Assembly: GCF_024721175.1 (NCBI RefSeq)
Contig: NZ_CP099399.1
Location: 1,426,001 to 1,490,000 of the forward strand
Reading direction: 5' to 3'
Origin: Rhizobium sp. Pop5
GTDB lineage: Bacteria; Pseudomonadota; Alphaproteobacteria; Rhizobiales; Rhizobiaceae
DNA: 64,000 nt
The position numbers and the translations under genes were made by a program. The notes below the pieces were generated by a model, which saw only the letters and a list, made by a program, of their open reading frames with translations, was not told the origin of the DNA and did not search any database. Shown here piece after piece: positions 27,349 through 36,574 of this stretch (positions within the stretch are counted from its first letter, which is position 1; each line of letters begins with the position of its first letter).

Positions 27349-27885
27349 ATGTCCAAATACAGCAGCGCATTCAAGCAAGAAGTCATTGAGTATTACGGTT
27401 GTGGTGAGCGTAGCTACCGGGAGGTAGGTCTGCGCTTCGGGCTTGATTATTCGATGGTGCGGCGGTGGGTCGCCAGCCACGCGGAGCATGGCTTGGCGGG
27501 CTTGGCACGTAAACATAGTCACTATGATGCGCAGTTCAGACTATCGGTCCTCGAACGTATGTGGAAAGATGGTCTGTCCCGTCGACAGGCGGCCGCGCTT
27601 TTCGACATTCGCAACGCCGGTAGCCTCTCAGTCTGGGAGAGGCAATATGAGCGCGGTGGGCTTGAGGCCCTTGTCCCGCGCCGGAGAGGCAAACCGCGAT
27701 CGATGCCCGAGCCCCCTACCACGGACACCAGCACGGATGGAGCGCAGGATGACGCTGCCAAGAGCCGCGAGGAATTGCTGGCGGAACTGGCCTATCTGCG
27801 CATGGAGAACGCCTACCTAAAAAAACTGGAGGCCTTAACGCAGGCGCGTCACGCGCCGAACGGACGCAAGCCGTCCAGGCGTTAA
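27349..27885 (+). CDS. IS3-family transposase OrfA
   Basis: A 178-residue DNA-binding protein. Two helix-turn-helix regions are visible: KQEVIEYYGCGERSYREVGLRFGLDYSMVRRWV and RRQAAALFDIRNAGSLSVWERQY. A leucine-zipper-like stretch (ELLAELAYLRMENAYLKKLEAL) near residue 145 is typical of IS3 OrfA. The ATG at 27349 follows a GGGGG that lies within a hairpin. At 27819-27825 seven A residues allow -1 slippage into orfB, giving the OrfAB transposase. Confidence 0.9.
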   Translation: MSKYSSAFKQEVIEYYGCGERSYREVGLRFGLDYSMVRRWVASHAEHGLAGLARKHSHYDAQFRLSVLERMWKDGLSRRQAAALFDIRNAGSLSVWERQYERGGLEALVPRRRGKPRSMPEPPTTDTSTDGAQDDAAKSREELLAELAYLRMENAYLKKLEALTQARHAPNGRKPSRR

Positions 27886-28718
27886 GGCCGCAGCATCCGC
27901 TCGACGGGCTGCTGGCGCTTTCGGGCCTGGCGCGCAGCACGTTCTATTATAGGCAGAAGGTGCTCTCCTCCGGCGACCGACATGCGGCCCTGAAGGTGAC
28001 GATCCGATCGATCTTCGATGAACACAAGGGACGCTACGGCTATCGTCGGGTGACGGCGGCGATCCGTGGCCGCGGAGAGGCGGTCAACCACAAGACTGTC
28101 CAGCGGCTGATGGTCGAGATGAGGCTGAAGTCCCTGGTTCGGCCGAAGAAGTACCGCTCTTACAGGGGCCAGGCCGGGCACGTCGCGCCAGATCTCATCC
28201 AACGACAGTTCGCTGCCAGGCGCATGAACGAGAAGTGGGCAACCGATGTCACCGAGTTCAATGTCGCCGGCGAGAAGCTCTTCCTGTCGCCGGTCATGGA
28301 CCTCCACAATGGCGAGATCATCGCGTATGAGATGGCGAGGCGGCCGATCTTCAAGCTGGTCAGGGACATGCTCAACAAGGCATTGACCAAGCTCGATGAC
28401 GATGACAGGCCGATCCTGCATTCCGATCAGGGATGGCAATATCAGATGCCAGAGTGGAGCCGTATGCTCCAACAAGGCAATGTCGCCCAAAGCATGTCAC
28501 GCAAGGGCAATTGCCTCGACAATGCCGCCATGGAGAGCTTCTTTGCCACGCTCAAGTCCGAGTTCTTCCATCCCAATCAGTTCGACAGCATCGACAATCT
28601 GCGAGACGGAATCGACGAATACATCCGCTACTACAACAACGATCGCATCAGGATGAAACTCAAAGGGCTGAGCCCTGTGAAATACAGGACCCAGCCCTCA
28701 AATCATCCCAGCCTATGA
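27825..28718 (+). CDS. IS3-family transposase OrfB (reached by -1 frameshift)
   Basis: The catalytic half of the transposase, in the -1 frame relative to orfA. That frame is open from the A7 slippage site at 27819-27825 through 28718, without needing its own start (a GTG at 27960 exists). The N-terminal part reads LLALSGLARSTFYYRQ, then an IS3 HTH_21 region. The rve domain has the DDE residues in WATDVTEF, LHSDQGWQY and DNAAMESFFATLK. About 297 residues. It appears functional. Confidence 0.9.
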   Translation, partial: TGGLNAGASRAERTQAVQALRPQHPLDGLLALSGLARSTFYYRQKVLSSGDRHAALKVTIRSIFDEHKGRYGYRRVTAAIRGRGEAVNHKTVQRLMVEMRLKSLVRPKKYRSYRGQAGHVAPDLIQRQFAARRMNEKWATDVTEFNVAGEKLFLSPVMDLHNGEIIAYEMARRPIFKLVRDMLNKALTKLDDDDRPILHSDQGWQYQMPEWSRMLQQGNVAQSMSRKGNCLDNAAMESFFATLKSEFFHPNQFDSIDNLRDGIDEYIRYYNNDRIRMKLKGLSPVKYRTQPSNHPSL

Positions 28719-28750
28719 ACCGTCCAACTTTATGGGGTCAGTTCAATTGT

Positions 28751-28764
28751 GCGGGGCCTTTTCT
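28751..28764 (+). terminator. Right arm of the split tig terminator
   Basis: GCGGGGCCTT followed by TTCT. It complements 27289-27298 on the other side of the IS and can no longer form the hairpin in a nascent tig transcript. The remainder of the 145-bp stretch to the next gene holds no further feature I can identify. Confidence 0.85.
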
Positions 28765-28894
28765 TTTCTGCTCGTCCGGACAGTTCATTCTCGGACGTCG
28801 TGTTCATCGTGGTGTCTTCGCCATTCGCAACAACAAATAGTTGAAATGAAGTATAAATAGATGCAGATTTACGAAGTAGCGGGAGGATCTGCAA

Positions 28895-29320
28895 ATGACT
28901 GCAAAACTCGACATGAAGAAGCTGGTAGAAGAAATCTACGCTGTCCGTGGTCGCGGTGATATCGAGGGCACGCTGGCGCTGATCGGCGACGATTGCACTT
29001 TTCGCATGGCCGGCAATGCACGGCTGGCGCCTTTTTCGTCTGAATCAGGCGGGCCTCATGCTTTTCGCCAGACGATAGCGCAGCTTATTACTGACTGGGA
29101 TCTATCCAAGGTCAATACATCAGGCATCTATGTGGACGAGGACCATCATGTGGTCTTTGCGCATCGCGAAGGTGAGGTCAGGTACATTCCGACGGGCGCG
29201 ACGTTCTATACTGAATTCGTCGACAAGATTCATTTCAGCAATGGGAAACCGGTGAAGATCGTCGAATTCGTCGATACGCTGCAAGTGGCCGAGACGACCC
29301 GGATGATCCGGCTCGCCTAA
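28895..29320 (+). CDS. NTF2-like / SnoaL-like domain protein
   Basis: A 141-residue soluble protein with the cone-shaped NTF2-like pattern: an N-terminal helix (LVEEIYAVRGRGDIEGTLALIGDDCTFRMAG), a central SGGPHAFRQTIAQLITDW, and a C-terminal sheet (VRYIPTGATFYTEFVDKIHFSNGKPVKIVEFVDT). The fold is used by many enzymes and ligand-binding proteins, so the substrate cannot be told. GGGAGGA about 9 bases upstream supports the start. It lies just beyond the IS and its own promoter would be in that short gap. Confidence 0.72.
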   Translation: MTAKLDMKKLVEEIYAVRGRGDIEGTLALIGDDCTFRMAGNARLAPFSSESGGPHAFRQTIAQLITDWDLSKVNTSGIYVDEDHHVVFAHREGEVRYIPTGATFYTEFVDKIHFSNGKPVKIVEFVDTLQVAETTRMIRLA

Positions 29321-29401
29321 ACAGTCGCCAAAGTCGGAGCCTCCGGGCCTCGATTTAGGCACCCGTGATTTCCGGTCGATTGGCGTCAGCCGCCGTTGCA
29401 A

Positions 29402-31171
29402 TCAATGCCCTGTCAGTTGCGCGACTTTCCTGACATGGCTGACCGCCGCGGTTCCGCCGGCCGTCTGGGTGAAGAGGTGAAGCGTTTCCTCCTCGTCATC
29501 GGCCACCGGCGTCAAAGCCTGATCCATATAGGTCTTCGACTTGGCGTCCCTTGCGATCAGGAATGCCGAGACTGCCAGGCTGATGATCGTGCCGGCGAGC
29601 GAGACATGCTTGCTGAAGGTTTCCCAGACGAAGCGCGGCCAGAACACCAGCGGATTTTCGCGCGGCAGCTCCGGGCGCCGTTCCGACGGCGTCTTTAGAC
29701 GCAGCAGGCCGCTTTGAAGCGGATGCACATTTTCCAGCGGCACTGTGGTGGCGAAGGAAACGAGAACCTTGGCGAGCCTTACCAGTGGAACCCCGGTTGC
29801 CACGGCGCGGCGCAGCAGCGTCTTCATATGCTCAGGCGAATAGTAGAGCGACCAGGCCTCGTGATAGATGTCTTCCCATTCCTGCTTGCTCATCTTCGGA
29901 TGCGCGGTGCAGACGTGTTCGACGTCGTAGATGTTGAGATCGGCATCCATCTCGACGCCCTTCTTCCACAGGACCTGATGGTCTTCGGAACCGGGCAGCG
30001 GCGTCAGCACAAAGAATTCAATGACATCGAGCGGCAATTCTTCCTGGATGATGGCGATGTCGCGACGGATCGATTCCGGCGTATCGGCGGGGAAACCCAG
30101 GATATAGCCGGCCAGCGTCATGATGCCCTGCGCCTTCCAGGCGAGCAGCATCTTGCGGTATTCGGTGATCTTGTTCTGGTTCTTCTTGGCGGCCGTCAGA
30201 TTATCCGGATTGACGTTTTCGAGGCCGATGAAGACGCGGGTGACGCCGGCGCGCTTGGATTTCTCGATGAAATTCGGAATCTTGTGGCAGAGCGTATCGA
30301 CCTGGATCATCAGGCCGAGCGGTATGCCGTCCCGCTCCTTCAGCTCGATCAGGCGGTCGAAGATCGCTTCCCAATCCTTGTTACGAGCGAAATTGTCGTC
30401 GGTGATGAAGAATTTGTGGATGCCCTGCGCCCAGTTCATCCGCACCAGCTTTTCGACGTCGTCAGCCGAGCGAAAGCGCGACTTGCGCCCCTGCACGTTG
30501 ATGATGGTGCAGAACGAGCACTGGTAGGGGCAGCCGCGTCCGGCATCGAAGCTGGTGCTGAGTCCGAGCGTGCGCTGGATATTGTCCCTTGGCAGGAAAG
30601 GAACCGGCGTACCGCCGATGCCGGGCAGGTCGTTCATGAAATTGTAGAGCGGCTTCAGCTCGCCGGCGGCGGCATCGCGCAACACCATATCCAGTCGGCC
30701 CTCGGCCTCGCCGGCGAACATCGATATGCCCATGTCGCGGCAGGCATCAAGCCCGACCGCCTTGCCGTCGAGCATCGACAGGCAGCCGGAAACGTGGAAG
30801 CCGCCCATCGAAACCGGCAGGCCGGCATTGCGGAAGGGCCGGGCGATATCGAGCGCGCGCGGATATTGATTCGATTGCACGCCGACCAGCGCGACCATGC
30901 CGAAATTGTCGTGACGCCTGAACTGCGCGAGCAGCTTGGCGAAGTCGATCCGCGTATTGGTTTCGTCGATAACAGTGATGTCGATCGCCGTGTCGGGGCC
31001 GAGCACCTTGCGCTCGGCGCATTCTGCGGCGATGCCGTAGAGTGCCGCGAGCGAGTTGGAGGGGATCATCGCCCGCCACCAGCGGATGACGTAGCCGTCG
31101 TCGTCGTAGTGCGATGGCTTGATCAGGATGAGCTGAAAACGTCTGCGCACGGCTTCCGGAATTTGGGACAA
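29402..31171 (-). CDS. B12-binding-domain radical SAM protein
   Basis: A 589-residue enzyme. The N-terminal 200 residues resemble a cobalamin-binding domain (VALVGVQSNQYPRALDIARPFRNAG, VSMGGFHVSGC). The radical SAM core begins with GRGCPYQCSFCTI, giving the CxxxCxxC ligands of the 4Fe-4S cluster, followed by FFITDDNFARNKDWEAIFDRL and RVFIGLENVNPDNL. A C-terminal extension has a hydrophobic stretch (LAGTIISLAVSAFLIA). Related proteins methylate unactivated carbons or build complex lipids. The substrate here is unknown. Confidence 0.87.
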   Translation of the reverse strand: MSQIPEAVRRRFQLILIKPSHYDDDGYVIRWWRAMIPSNSLAALYGIAAECAERKVLGPDTAIDITVIDETNTRIDFAKLLAQFRRHDNFGMVALVGVQSNQYPRALDIARPFRNAGLPVSMGGFHVSGCLSMLDGKAVGLDACRDMGISMFAGEAEGRLDMVLRDAAAGELKPLYNFMNDLPGIGGTPVPFLPRDNIQRTLGLSTSFDAGRGCPYQCSFCTIINVQGRKSRFRSADDVEKLVRMNWAQGIHKFFITDDNFARNKDWEAIFDRLIELKERDGIPLGLMIQVDTLCHKIPNFIEKSKRAGVTRVFIGLENVNPDNLTAAKKNQNKITEYRKMLLAWKAQGIMTLAGYILGFPADTPESIRRDIAIIQEELPLDVIEFFVLTPLPGSEDHQVLWKKGVEMDADLNIYDVEHVCTAHPKMSKQEWEDIYHEAWSLYYSPEHMKTLLRRAVATGVPLVRLAKVLVSFATTVPLENVHPLQSGLLRLKTPSERRPELPRENPLVFWPRFVWETFSKHVSLAGTIISLAVSAFLIARDAKSKTYMDQALTPVADDEEETLHLFTQTAGGTAAVSHVRKVAQLTGH

Positions 31172-31325
31172 GAGTATCTATCTTTCTTTAGAAGCTTTTG
31201 CCCGAAGACAAAATGGCGTTGAAGGCAGATGTCAGGCACGGCGTAGGGATGCGAACGACCAGGCTCTACGAGGAAAATCCGCGCCAAGGCGCGACGCTCC
31301 GCGCAGGTTCTCAACCATCAATATA

Positions 31326-32129
31326 CTACCTGATATCGAGCAGCAATGCGCGGTGGTCGGAGACCTCTGGCGCCTCGACCACCTTGAATTTGGCAACATT
31401 CACCCCCGGCGTCACAAGCATGTAGTCGGCATATCGGCCCGGCTTCAGATAGTGGGAGGTGCGTGTGTCTGCAAGGCCGTTTCCGGTGACGAGATCGGAA
31501 AGCCCGAGTCTGGCGAGAGCTGTGAAGGTGGAGCTGTCCGGCAGCACGTTGAAATCGCCGCAGACAACGAGCCCTTCATCGCCCGGCCAGACGCGCTCGA
31601 TAAGTCCGACCAGCGCTTCGGCCTGTTCTTCGCGCGCCGCCGTATCGCCCTTGCCCGCGGGATCGCGCAGGCCGTGCATGTGAGCGATGGTCAGCGTGGA
31701 AGCATTTTCGCGGCTGAAGAGGCGGATGCAATGCGCATTTCGCGGCCTGGGATGGTCACCCCAGCCATTGCTGGAAAAACTCCCGTGCACGAAGTCCAGT
31801 CCCTGGGCGATGACGGAATGCGATGTGCGCACGAAGGTCGCCAGTCCGAATTCGGCGGCAATCGCGGTATCGCCGTCGAAGAGTTCGCCTCTCGATGTAG
31901 GGCAGAAGAAGCCGTCATGGCCGGGTAGGGCGGCACTGATTTCCTCGAAGAGATTGGGGCGCTGCGGCAGATCCAATCCCGCGTCGTGATAGAGCGCCCA
32001 CCCCACGGCTGCATCGGATGCCCGCAGCACCTCTTGCAGACACAACACATCCGGATCGGCGTCCCTAACATAACCAATCAGGGCTTCATGCAGCCTGCCG
32101 CCCCATGCATTCAGCGAAATGATCCGCAA
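31326..32129 (-). CDS. Endonuclease/exonuclease/phosphatase-family hydrolase
   Basis: A 267-residue protein of the EEP (DNase I-like) fold. Visible motifs are RIISLNAWGG (Asn ligand), LCLQEVLRA (catalytic Glu), IAHMHGLRD, VVCGDFNVLP (Asp/Asn) and the final VSDHRALLLDI (His). The family includes nucleases, sphingomyelinases and phosphatases; substrate not deducible. It is on the same strand as the radical SAM gene but 154 bp away, and 58 bp downstream of sthA. Confidence 0.85.
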   Translation of the reverse strand: MRIISLNAWGGRLHEALIGYVRDADPDVLCLQEVLRASDAAVGWALYHDAGLDLPQRPNLFEEISAALPGHDGFFCPTSRGELFDGDTAIAAEFGLATFVRTSHSVIAQGLDFVHGSFSSNGWGDHPRPRNAHCIRLFSRENASTLTIAHMHGLRDPAGKGDTAAREEQAEALVGLIERVWPGDEGLVVCGDFNVLPDSSTFTALARLGLSDLVTGNGLADTRTSHYLKPGRYADYMLVTPGVNVAKFKVVEAPEVSDHRALLLDIR

Positions 32130-32187
32130 TTTCGTTCGGCTCCATTTTCGCTGCCGGATTGGGCGACAGCTTTATTGTGGGCGTGCT

Positions 32188-33597
32188 TCAAAGTTCCGAT
32201 TTGATGTCGCCCATGCGGTTCCAGGCGTCGAGGCCGGCGATCTTGTAGGCTTCGGCGAGGGTCGGGTAGTTGAAAGTGTTTTCGACGAAATATTCGACCG
32301 TGCCTTTGAGATTGAGCACCGCCTGGCCGATATGAACGAGTTCGGTGGCGCCTTCGCCGACGATATGCACGCCGAGCAGGCGGCGCGTCTTCAGCGAGAA
32401 GATCAGCTTCAGAAGCCCGGTGTCGAGACCCATGATGTGACCGCGCGAAGTTTCGCGGAAGCGGGCGATACCACACTCATAGGGAATGCCGCGCTCCTTC
32501 ATTTCTTCTTCGGTCAGGCCGCAGGTCGAAATCTCCGGCACGGCATAGATGCCGTAGGGGAAATATTTCTGCGGCTCCTTGGCGACCGCGCCGATCGCGA
32601 CGCGGGCGGCGATGCGGCCCTGTTCCATCGAGGTTGAGGCAAGGCTTGGAAAACCGACGACGTCACCGGCGGCGTAAATGTTCGGAACCGATGTCTGGAA
32701 CGTTTCCGGATTGACCTTGAGACGGCCGCGGCTGTCGGCTTCGAGCCCGATGGCCGGAAGGTTCAGCGTGTCGGTCGCCCCCAAGCGGCCGGCAGCGAAG
32801 AGAACCATGTCGGTCGTCAGGCGCCGGCCACTGTCGAGCGTCAGCTCGACCTTGCCGTTTTCAAGCGTCTCGACCTTGTCGGCCTTCTGGCCGAGCAACA
32901 GTTTCATGTTGCGGTCGCGCAGCTGGTAGGTGAAGTCCTCGACGATTTCCTTGTCGATGAAGTCGAGCATCGTCGATTTCGGGTCGATGACGGTAACCGC
33001 CGTGTCGAGCGCGCTGAAGATCGTCGCATATTCGATGCCAATGACCCCGGCGCCGATGACGATCATTGAGCGCGGCAATTCCTGCATGTCGAGCAGCTCG
33101 TCGCTGTCGAGAACGGTCTTGCCGTCAAAGGGCATGTAATCGGGGCGAAAGGGCTTCGTGCCGACCGCTAGCAGAATGCTGGCGCCGCTCACCGTCACTG
33201 CTTCGCCGTCGTCCTTGATGACCTGCAAGGTGGTGGAATCGACGAAGCTCGCCTTGCCGCGAATATGGTGGACGCGATTGCGGGCGAACTGGTGCTCAAG
33301 CACTTCCACTTCGTGGTCGAGCGTGATCAGCAAGCGGCGACGCAGATCCTCAGCACTGATTTCCTGCTTCACGCGGTAGCTGCGGCCGTAAAAGCCGCGC
33401 TCGCGCCAGCCGGAAAGATTGAGTGCGGTCTCGCGCAGCGTCTTCGAGGGGATTGTGCCTGTGTGAACTGAAACGCCGCCGACGCGTTTGCCCTGCTCGA
33501 TGACGAGCACTTTCTTGCCGAGCTTCGCAGCCTGGATCGCGCCGCGGCGCCCCGCGGGGCCGCTGCCCACCACAACGAGATCGTACTGAAACATCAT
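32188..33597 (-). CDS. sthA: Soluble pyridine nucleotide transhydrogenase SthA
   Basis: A 469-residue flavoprotein that moves hydride between NADPH and NAD+. It has the FAD motif VVGSGPAGRRGAIQAAKLG and the NAD(P) motif VIGAGVIGIEYATIFSAL. At the site where dihydrolipoamide dehydrogenases have the redox Cys pair (GTCLNVGC), this protein reads GVSVHTGT: both cysteines are replaced by Ser and Thr. That separates it from the disulfide reductases and supports SthA. GTIPSKTLRE is the next conserved block. Two start ATGs are adjacent (33597, 33594). Confidence 0.92.
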   Translation of the reverse strand: MMFQYDLVVVGSGPAGRRGAIQAAKLGKKVLVIEQGKRVGGVSVHTGTIPSKTLRETALNLSGWRERGFYGRSYRVKQEISAEDLRRRLLITLDHEVEVLEHQFARNRVHHIRGKASFVDSTTLQVIKDDGEAVTVSGASILLAVGTKPFRPDYMPFDGKTVLDSDELLDMQELPRSMIVIGAGVIGIEYATIFSALDTAVTVIDPKSTMLDFIDKEIVEDFTYQLRDRNMKLLLGQKADKVETLENGKVELTLDSGRRLTTDMVLFAAGRLGATDTLNLPAIGLEADSRGRLKVNPETFQTSVPNIYAAGDVVGFPSLASTSMEQGRIAARVAIGAVAKEPQKYFPYGIYAVPEISTCGLTEEEMKERGIPYECGIARFRETSRGHIMGLDTGLLKLIFSLKTRRLLGVHIVGEGATELVHIGQAVLNLKGTVEYFVENTFNYPTLAEAYKIAGLDAWNRMGDIKSEL

Positions 33598-33709
33598 CTA
33601 GCCCCGGATTGGAAATGGAATCATCGACGCGAAATTTCGCTCCTCCATCGGTAGCCGGTCAATGTTACAGATTGTTTTACGACTGCTGAATCCGGCGAAA
33701 GTGTGCTTT

Positions 33710-34528
33710 TCAGATCAGCTTCAGCCCTTTCAGGCTGACATGGCCGTCCTTGCCGATGATAACGTGGTCGTGGACGGTGATGTCGAGTGCCTTGGCGGCG
33801 TCGATGATGACTTTCGTCATCTCGATGTCGGCGCGCGATGGTGTCGGATCGCCGGACGGATGATTGTGGACCAGGATCATCGCCGTTGCCGAAAGCTCGA
33901 GCGCCCGCTTCACGACTTCGCGCGGATAGACCGGCGTATGATCGACCGTGCCGCGGCCCTGTACCTCATCGGCGATCAGCACATTGCGTTTGTCGAGGAA
34001 GAGGATCCGGAACTGTTCGCGGGTCTCGTGCGCCATGGCTGCGTGGCAATACTGGATCACCGAAGACCAGGAGGAAAGCACTTGCTTGCTCCTGAGTTCG
34101 CTCTTCAGAGTGCGATGGGCCACTGTCGAGATCAGTTTCAGGTCGAGCGCCACAGCCTCACCGACACCCTTCACCTCCGTCAGCAATGCCGCAGGCGCAC
34201 CGAACACGCCGGAGAGTGAGCCGAACCGTTCGATCAGCGCCTTGGCGATCGGCTTGGTGTCGCGCCGCGGGATCAGGCGGAAAAGCAAGAGTTCGAGGAT
34301 CTCGTAGTCTGCAAGCGCCGTGTCGCCGTGCTCGCGAAAGCGGTCCCGCAGGCGCTCGCGATGGCCGTGATAATGCTCTTGCACCGCCAGCGAGGTGGGC
34401 AGGCCGGCTCTGGCTTTCGGCGCGGATGGTTTTCCCGGCAGCCCGAAGAACGAACGTTCGTCAGAGGCAACAGGCTCCTCGAAGGGCAGTTCGTCGTCGG
34501 AAGATTTCGGAACAGCCCCCTTCGCCAT
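33710..34528 (-). CDS. radC: RadC-family JAB/MPN-domain protein
   Basis: A 272-residue protein with an N-terminal helix-hairpin-helix region ([18 protein letters not shown]) and a C-terminal MPN+/JAB domain containing [17 protein letters not shown], the JAMM metal-binding motif. The family was named for DNA repair but its enzymatic role is unresolved. The first 60 residues are disordered and Ser/Pro-rich. It follows map by only 7 bp, so the two probably share a transcript. Confidence 0.92.
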   Translation of the reverse strand: MAKGAVPKSSDDELPFEEPVASDERSFFGLPGKPSAPKARAGLPTSLAVQEHYHGHRERLRDRFREHGDTALADYEILELLLFRLIPRRDTKPIAKALIERFGSLSGVFGAPAALLTEVKGVGEAVALDLKLISTVAHRTLKSELRSKQVLSSWSSVIQYCHAAMAHETREQFRILFLDKRNVLIADEVQGRGTVDHTPVYPREVVKRALELSATAMILVHNHPSGDPTPSRADIEMTKVIIDAAKALDITVHDHVIIGKDGHVSLKGLKLI

Positions 34529-34535
34529 CGGAGCG

Positions 34536-35372
34536 TCACCCGTTGAACGGCGGCAGGCCGGGGCGGTCGAGCCCGCCGGGCGACAGCGTAAATATCTCGC
34601 AGCCGTTGGCGGTGACGCCGACGGTATGTTCGTACTGCGCCGAAAGCGAGCGGTCGCGGGTCACAGCCGTCCAGCCGTCGGCGAGCACCTTCACATGCGG
34701 CCGGCCGAGATTGATCATCGGCTCGATGGTGAAGATCATGCCTTCGCGCAGCTCCGGCCCTTCGTTGGCGCGGCCGTAGTGCAGGATATTGGGCAGATCG
34801 TGGAACAGCCGACCGACGCCGTGTCCGCAGAAATCGCGCACCACCGAACAGCGCTCGGCCTCCGCATAGGTCTGGATCGCCTCGCCGATCGCGCCCGTAC
34901 GAGCGCCCGGCCTGACGGCGGCAATACCGCGCATCAGCGATTCATAGGTAACCTCGAGCAGACGCTCGGCGGCCCGCTTGATCGTGCCGACGGGATACAT
35001 CCGGCTGGAATCGCCGTGCCAGCCGTCGAGCACGAAGGTGACGTCGATATTGACGATATCACCTTCGCGCAGCGGCTTGTCGTTCGGAATGCCATGGCAG
35101 ACGACATGGTTGATCGAAGTGCAGGTCGATTTGGTATAGCCGCGATAGTTCAGCGTTGCCGGATAGGCGCCATGATCCATGCCGAAATCGAAGACGAACC
35201 GGTCGATGTCATCGGTCACCAGTCCCGGCTTGACGATATCGGCAAGCGCGTCGAGACAGCGCGCGGTCAGCTGGCACGCCCTGCGCATGCCTTCGAATGC
35301 TTCCGCGTCGTAAAGCCGGATGGCGCCCGTATTCTTCGGGGGCGCGGAAGAGGCTTCGATATAGTTCACCAT
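34536..35372 (-). CDS. map: Type I methionine aminopeptidase
   Basis: A dinuclear metalloenzyme, 278 residues, that removes N-terminal Met from new proteins. The family pattern is clear: [21 protein letters not shown] (metal-binding Asp), [17 protein letters not shown] (His) and [11 protein letters not shown] (Glu). The segment after [30 protein letters not shown] is a short N-terminal extension common in rhizobia. It is the first gene of a map-radC pair and is divergent from the TetR gene. Confidence 0.95.
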   Translation of the reverse strand: MVNYIEASSAPPKNTGAIRLYDAEAFEGMRRACQLTARCLDALADIVKPGLVTDDIDRFVFDFGMDHGAYPATLNYRGYTKSTCTSINHVVCHGIPNDKPLREGDIVNIDVTFVLDGWHGDSSRMYPVGTIKRAAERLLEVTYESLMRGIAAVRPGARTGAIGEAIQTYAEAERCSVVRDFCGHGVGRLFHDLPNILHYGRANEGPELREGMIFTIEPMINLGRPHVKVLADGWTAVTRDRSLSAQYEHTVGVTANGCEIFTLSPGGLDRPGLPPFNG

Positions 35373-35621
35373 TGCAGGGCCTTAGTCGAGAATATTAGAA
35401 TAGTTCATAATGCAGCTATGCCGGGTTCGTCCATCGCGATCAACCACCGGCGCGACATTTCTGATTGGATCTCATCCACCACCCGTGCGGCTTTCCGCCT
35501 CCGACGGAATGCAGAATTATCGGCTGGGCTTGAATATCCACAATCTTCCCAACGGGATAGGATTGATTGGCTTGAGGCTCCCGGCTACTCACCGATTGGT
35601 GACAGCGGGGAAGGGTCGGTC

Positions 35622-36272
35622 ATGTTGATTGAAGCGGTAAAACTTGAAAATTCGGGCGCCGAGCCGGAGCGGCGCGTGCGCGATCGCGGCGCCACGGAGC
35701 GCGCCATCCTTGCCGCCGCCAAGTCGCTGCTGGCCGAGGAGGGTTTCCAGAATTTCGGCATCAATGCGGTCGCCCGCCGCGCCGGTTGCGACAAGCAGCT
35801 GATCTACCGCTATTATGGCGGCCTCGACGGGTTGGTCGAGGCGATCGGCGCCGATCTCGGTACATGGGTGAGGGATCGCATCCCGGAAGACGCCGGCGGC
35901 ATGTTCCTGCTCACTTATGGCGATCTGATGGAGCGGCTGGCGCTTCTCCTTCTCGAAGCCTTGAAAAATGACCCGCTGATGCGTCGCATCCTCGCGTGGG
36001 AGATATCGGAAAATACCGAACAGGTCAGGCGGCTGGCGGAGGCACGTTCGAAGGCGCTTGCTCTCTGGCTCGAACGGATGCGCGGCTCGCTGGCGCCGCC
36101 GAAGGGCGTGGACGCCGCTGCCGTCAATGCCGTCGTCATCGCCGCGATCCAGCATCTCGTGCTTACCGGCGCGGCCGGCGGGCAGTGCGCCGGCCTGTCG
36201 CTGAAGACGCCGAAAGACTGGGAGAAGGCGGCGACGGCGCTCAAACGCATCGTGCGCGGTGTCTACGGCTGA
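35622..36272 (+). CDS. TetR/AcrR-family transcriptional regulator
   Basis: A 216-residue regulator. The N-terminal helix-turn-helix is ILAAAKSLLAEEGFQNFGINAVARRAGCDKQLIYRYYGGLDGLVEAI, a clean TetR pattern. The C-terminal ligand-binding helices have no recognisable specificity. The start ATG (35622) follows GGGGAAGGG; the open frame extends far upstream but there it is only antisense to map and radC. The 250-bp gap to map contains no further gene. Its target could be itself or the small membrane genes downstream; this is a guess. Confidence 0.9.
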   Translation: MLIEAVKLENSGAEPERRVRDRGATERAILAAAKSLLAEEGFQNFGINAVARRAGCDKQLIYRYYGGLDGLVEAIGADLGTWVRDRIPEDAGGMFLLTYGDLMERLALLLLEALKNDPLMRRILAWEISENTEQVRRLAEARSKALALWLERMRGSLAPPKGVDAAAVNAVVIAAIQHLVLTGAAGGQCAGLSLKTPKDWEKAATALKRIVRGVYG

Positions 36273-36394
36273 CCTTTCCTTCATCCACAGGGGCGTCGCC
36301 CGCATTAACCTTAACAGATGGTTTACGTTGCGTGGGCGGGGTTAACCCGCCACTGTGGAGGCAGCAGAGATGGTACGAGTAGAGTCCCGAGTTG

Positions 36395-36574
36395 ATGTCC
36401 ATGGGAGCCAAAATCGCTAGAGTCTTGTTTCTCGTGACGGCGATGATGTTCTTCGCAATCCTGGCACTGGACATCGCAGTTCCCACGCTGGTGCTTTGCA
36501 CTATGGCGTTGTCGACCTGGCTGGTATCTCTCGATCTGCCCGTTGCGCGCAAGCATGGAGGAGAGGCCGCATGA
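36395..36574 (+). CDS. Small hydrophobic membrane protein
   Basis: A 59-residue protein with two likely membrane segments (ARVLFLVTAMMFFAILALDIA and TLVLCTMALSTWLVSLDL). Either ATG at 36395 or 36401 could start it. The stop overlaps the next start in ATGA at 36571-36574, which is the best evidence that it is translated. No family recognised. Confidence 0.6.
   Translation: MSMGAKIARVLFLVTAMMFFAILALDIAVPTLVLCTMALSTWLVSLDLPVARKHGGEAA

Larger units (their letters stand above)
27304..28745 (+). mobile_element. IS3-family insertion sequence (IS150-like), complete
   Basis: A 1442-bp element bounded by 24-bp imperfect inverted repeats (27304-27327 and 28722-28745, 21 of 24 matching) that begin TGAAC. 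A 4-bp direct repeat ATTG flanks it (27300-27303 and 28746-28749). It holds orfA and orfB in overlapping frames with an A7 slippage site between them. The DDE transposase core is intact. Intact ends and duplication suggest a fairly recent insertion. The IS150 grouping is from transposase motifs such as SPVMDL; the exact IS name would need a database. Confidence 0.93.

Noticed and set aside
32188..33597. Annotation as dihydrolipoamide dehydrogenase
   Set aside because: Both active-site cysteines are replaced (Ser and Thr), so the disulfide chemistry is impossible; SthA fits.
34395..35621. Long plus-strand open frame running over radC and map into the TetR gene
   Set aside because: Only the part from 35622 codes for a recognisable protein; the upstream part is antisense to RadC and methionine aminopeptidase.
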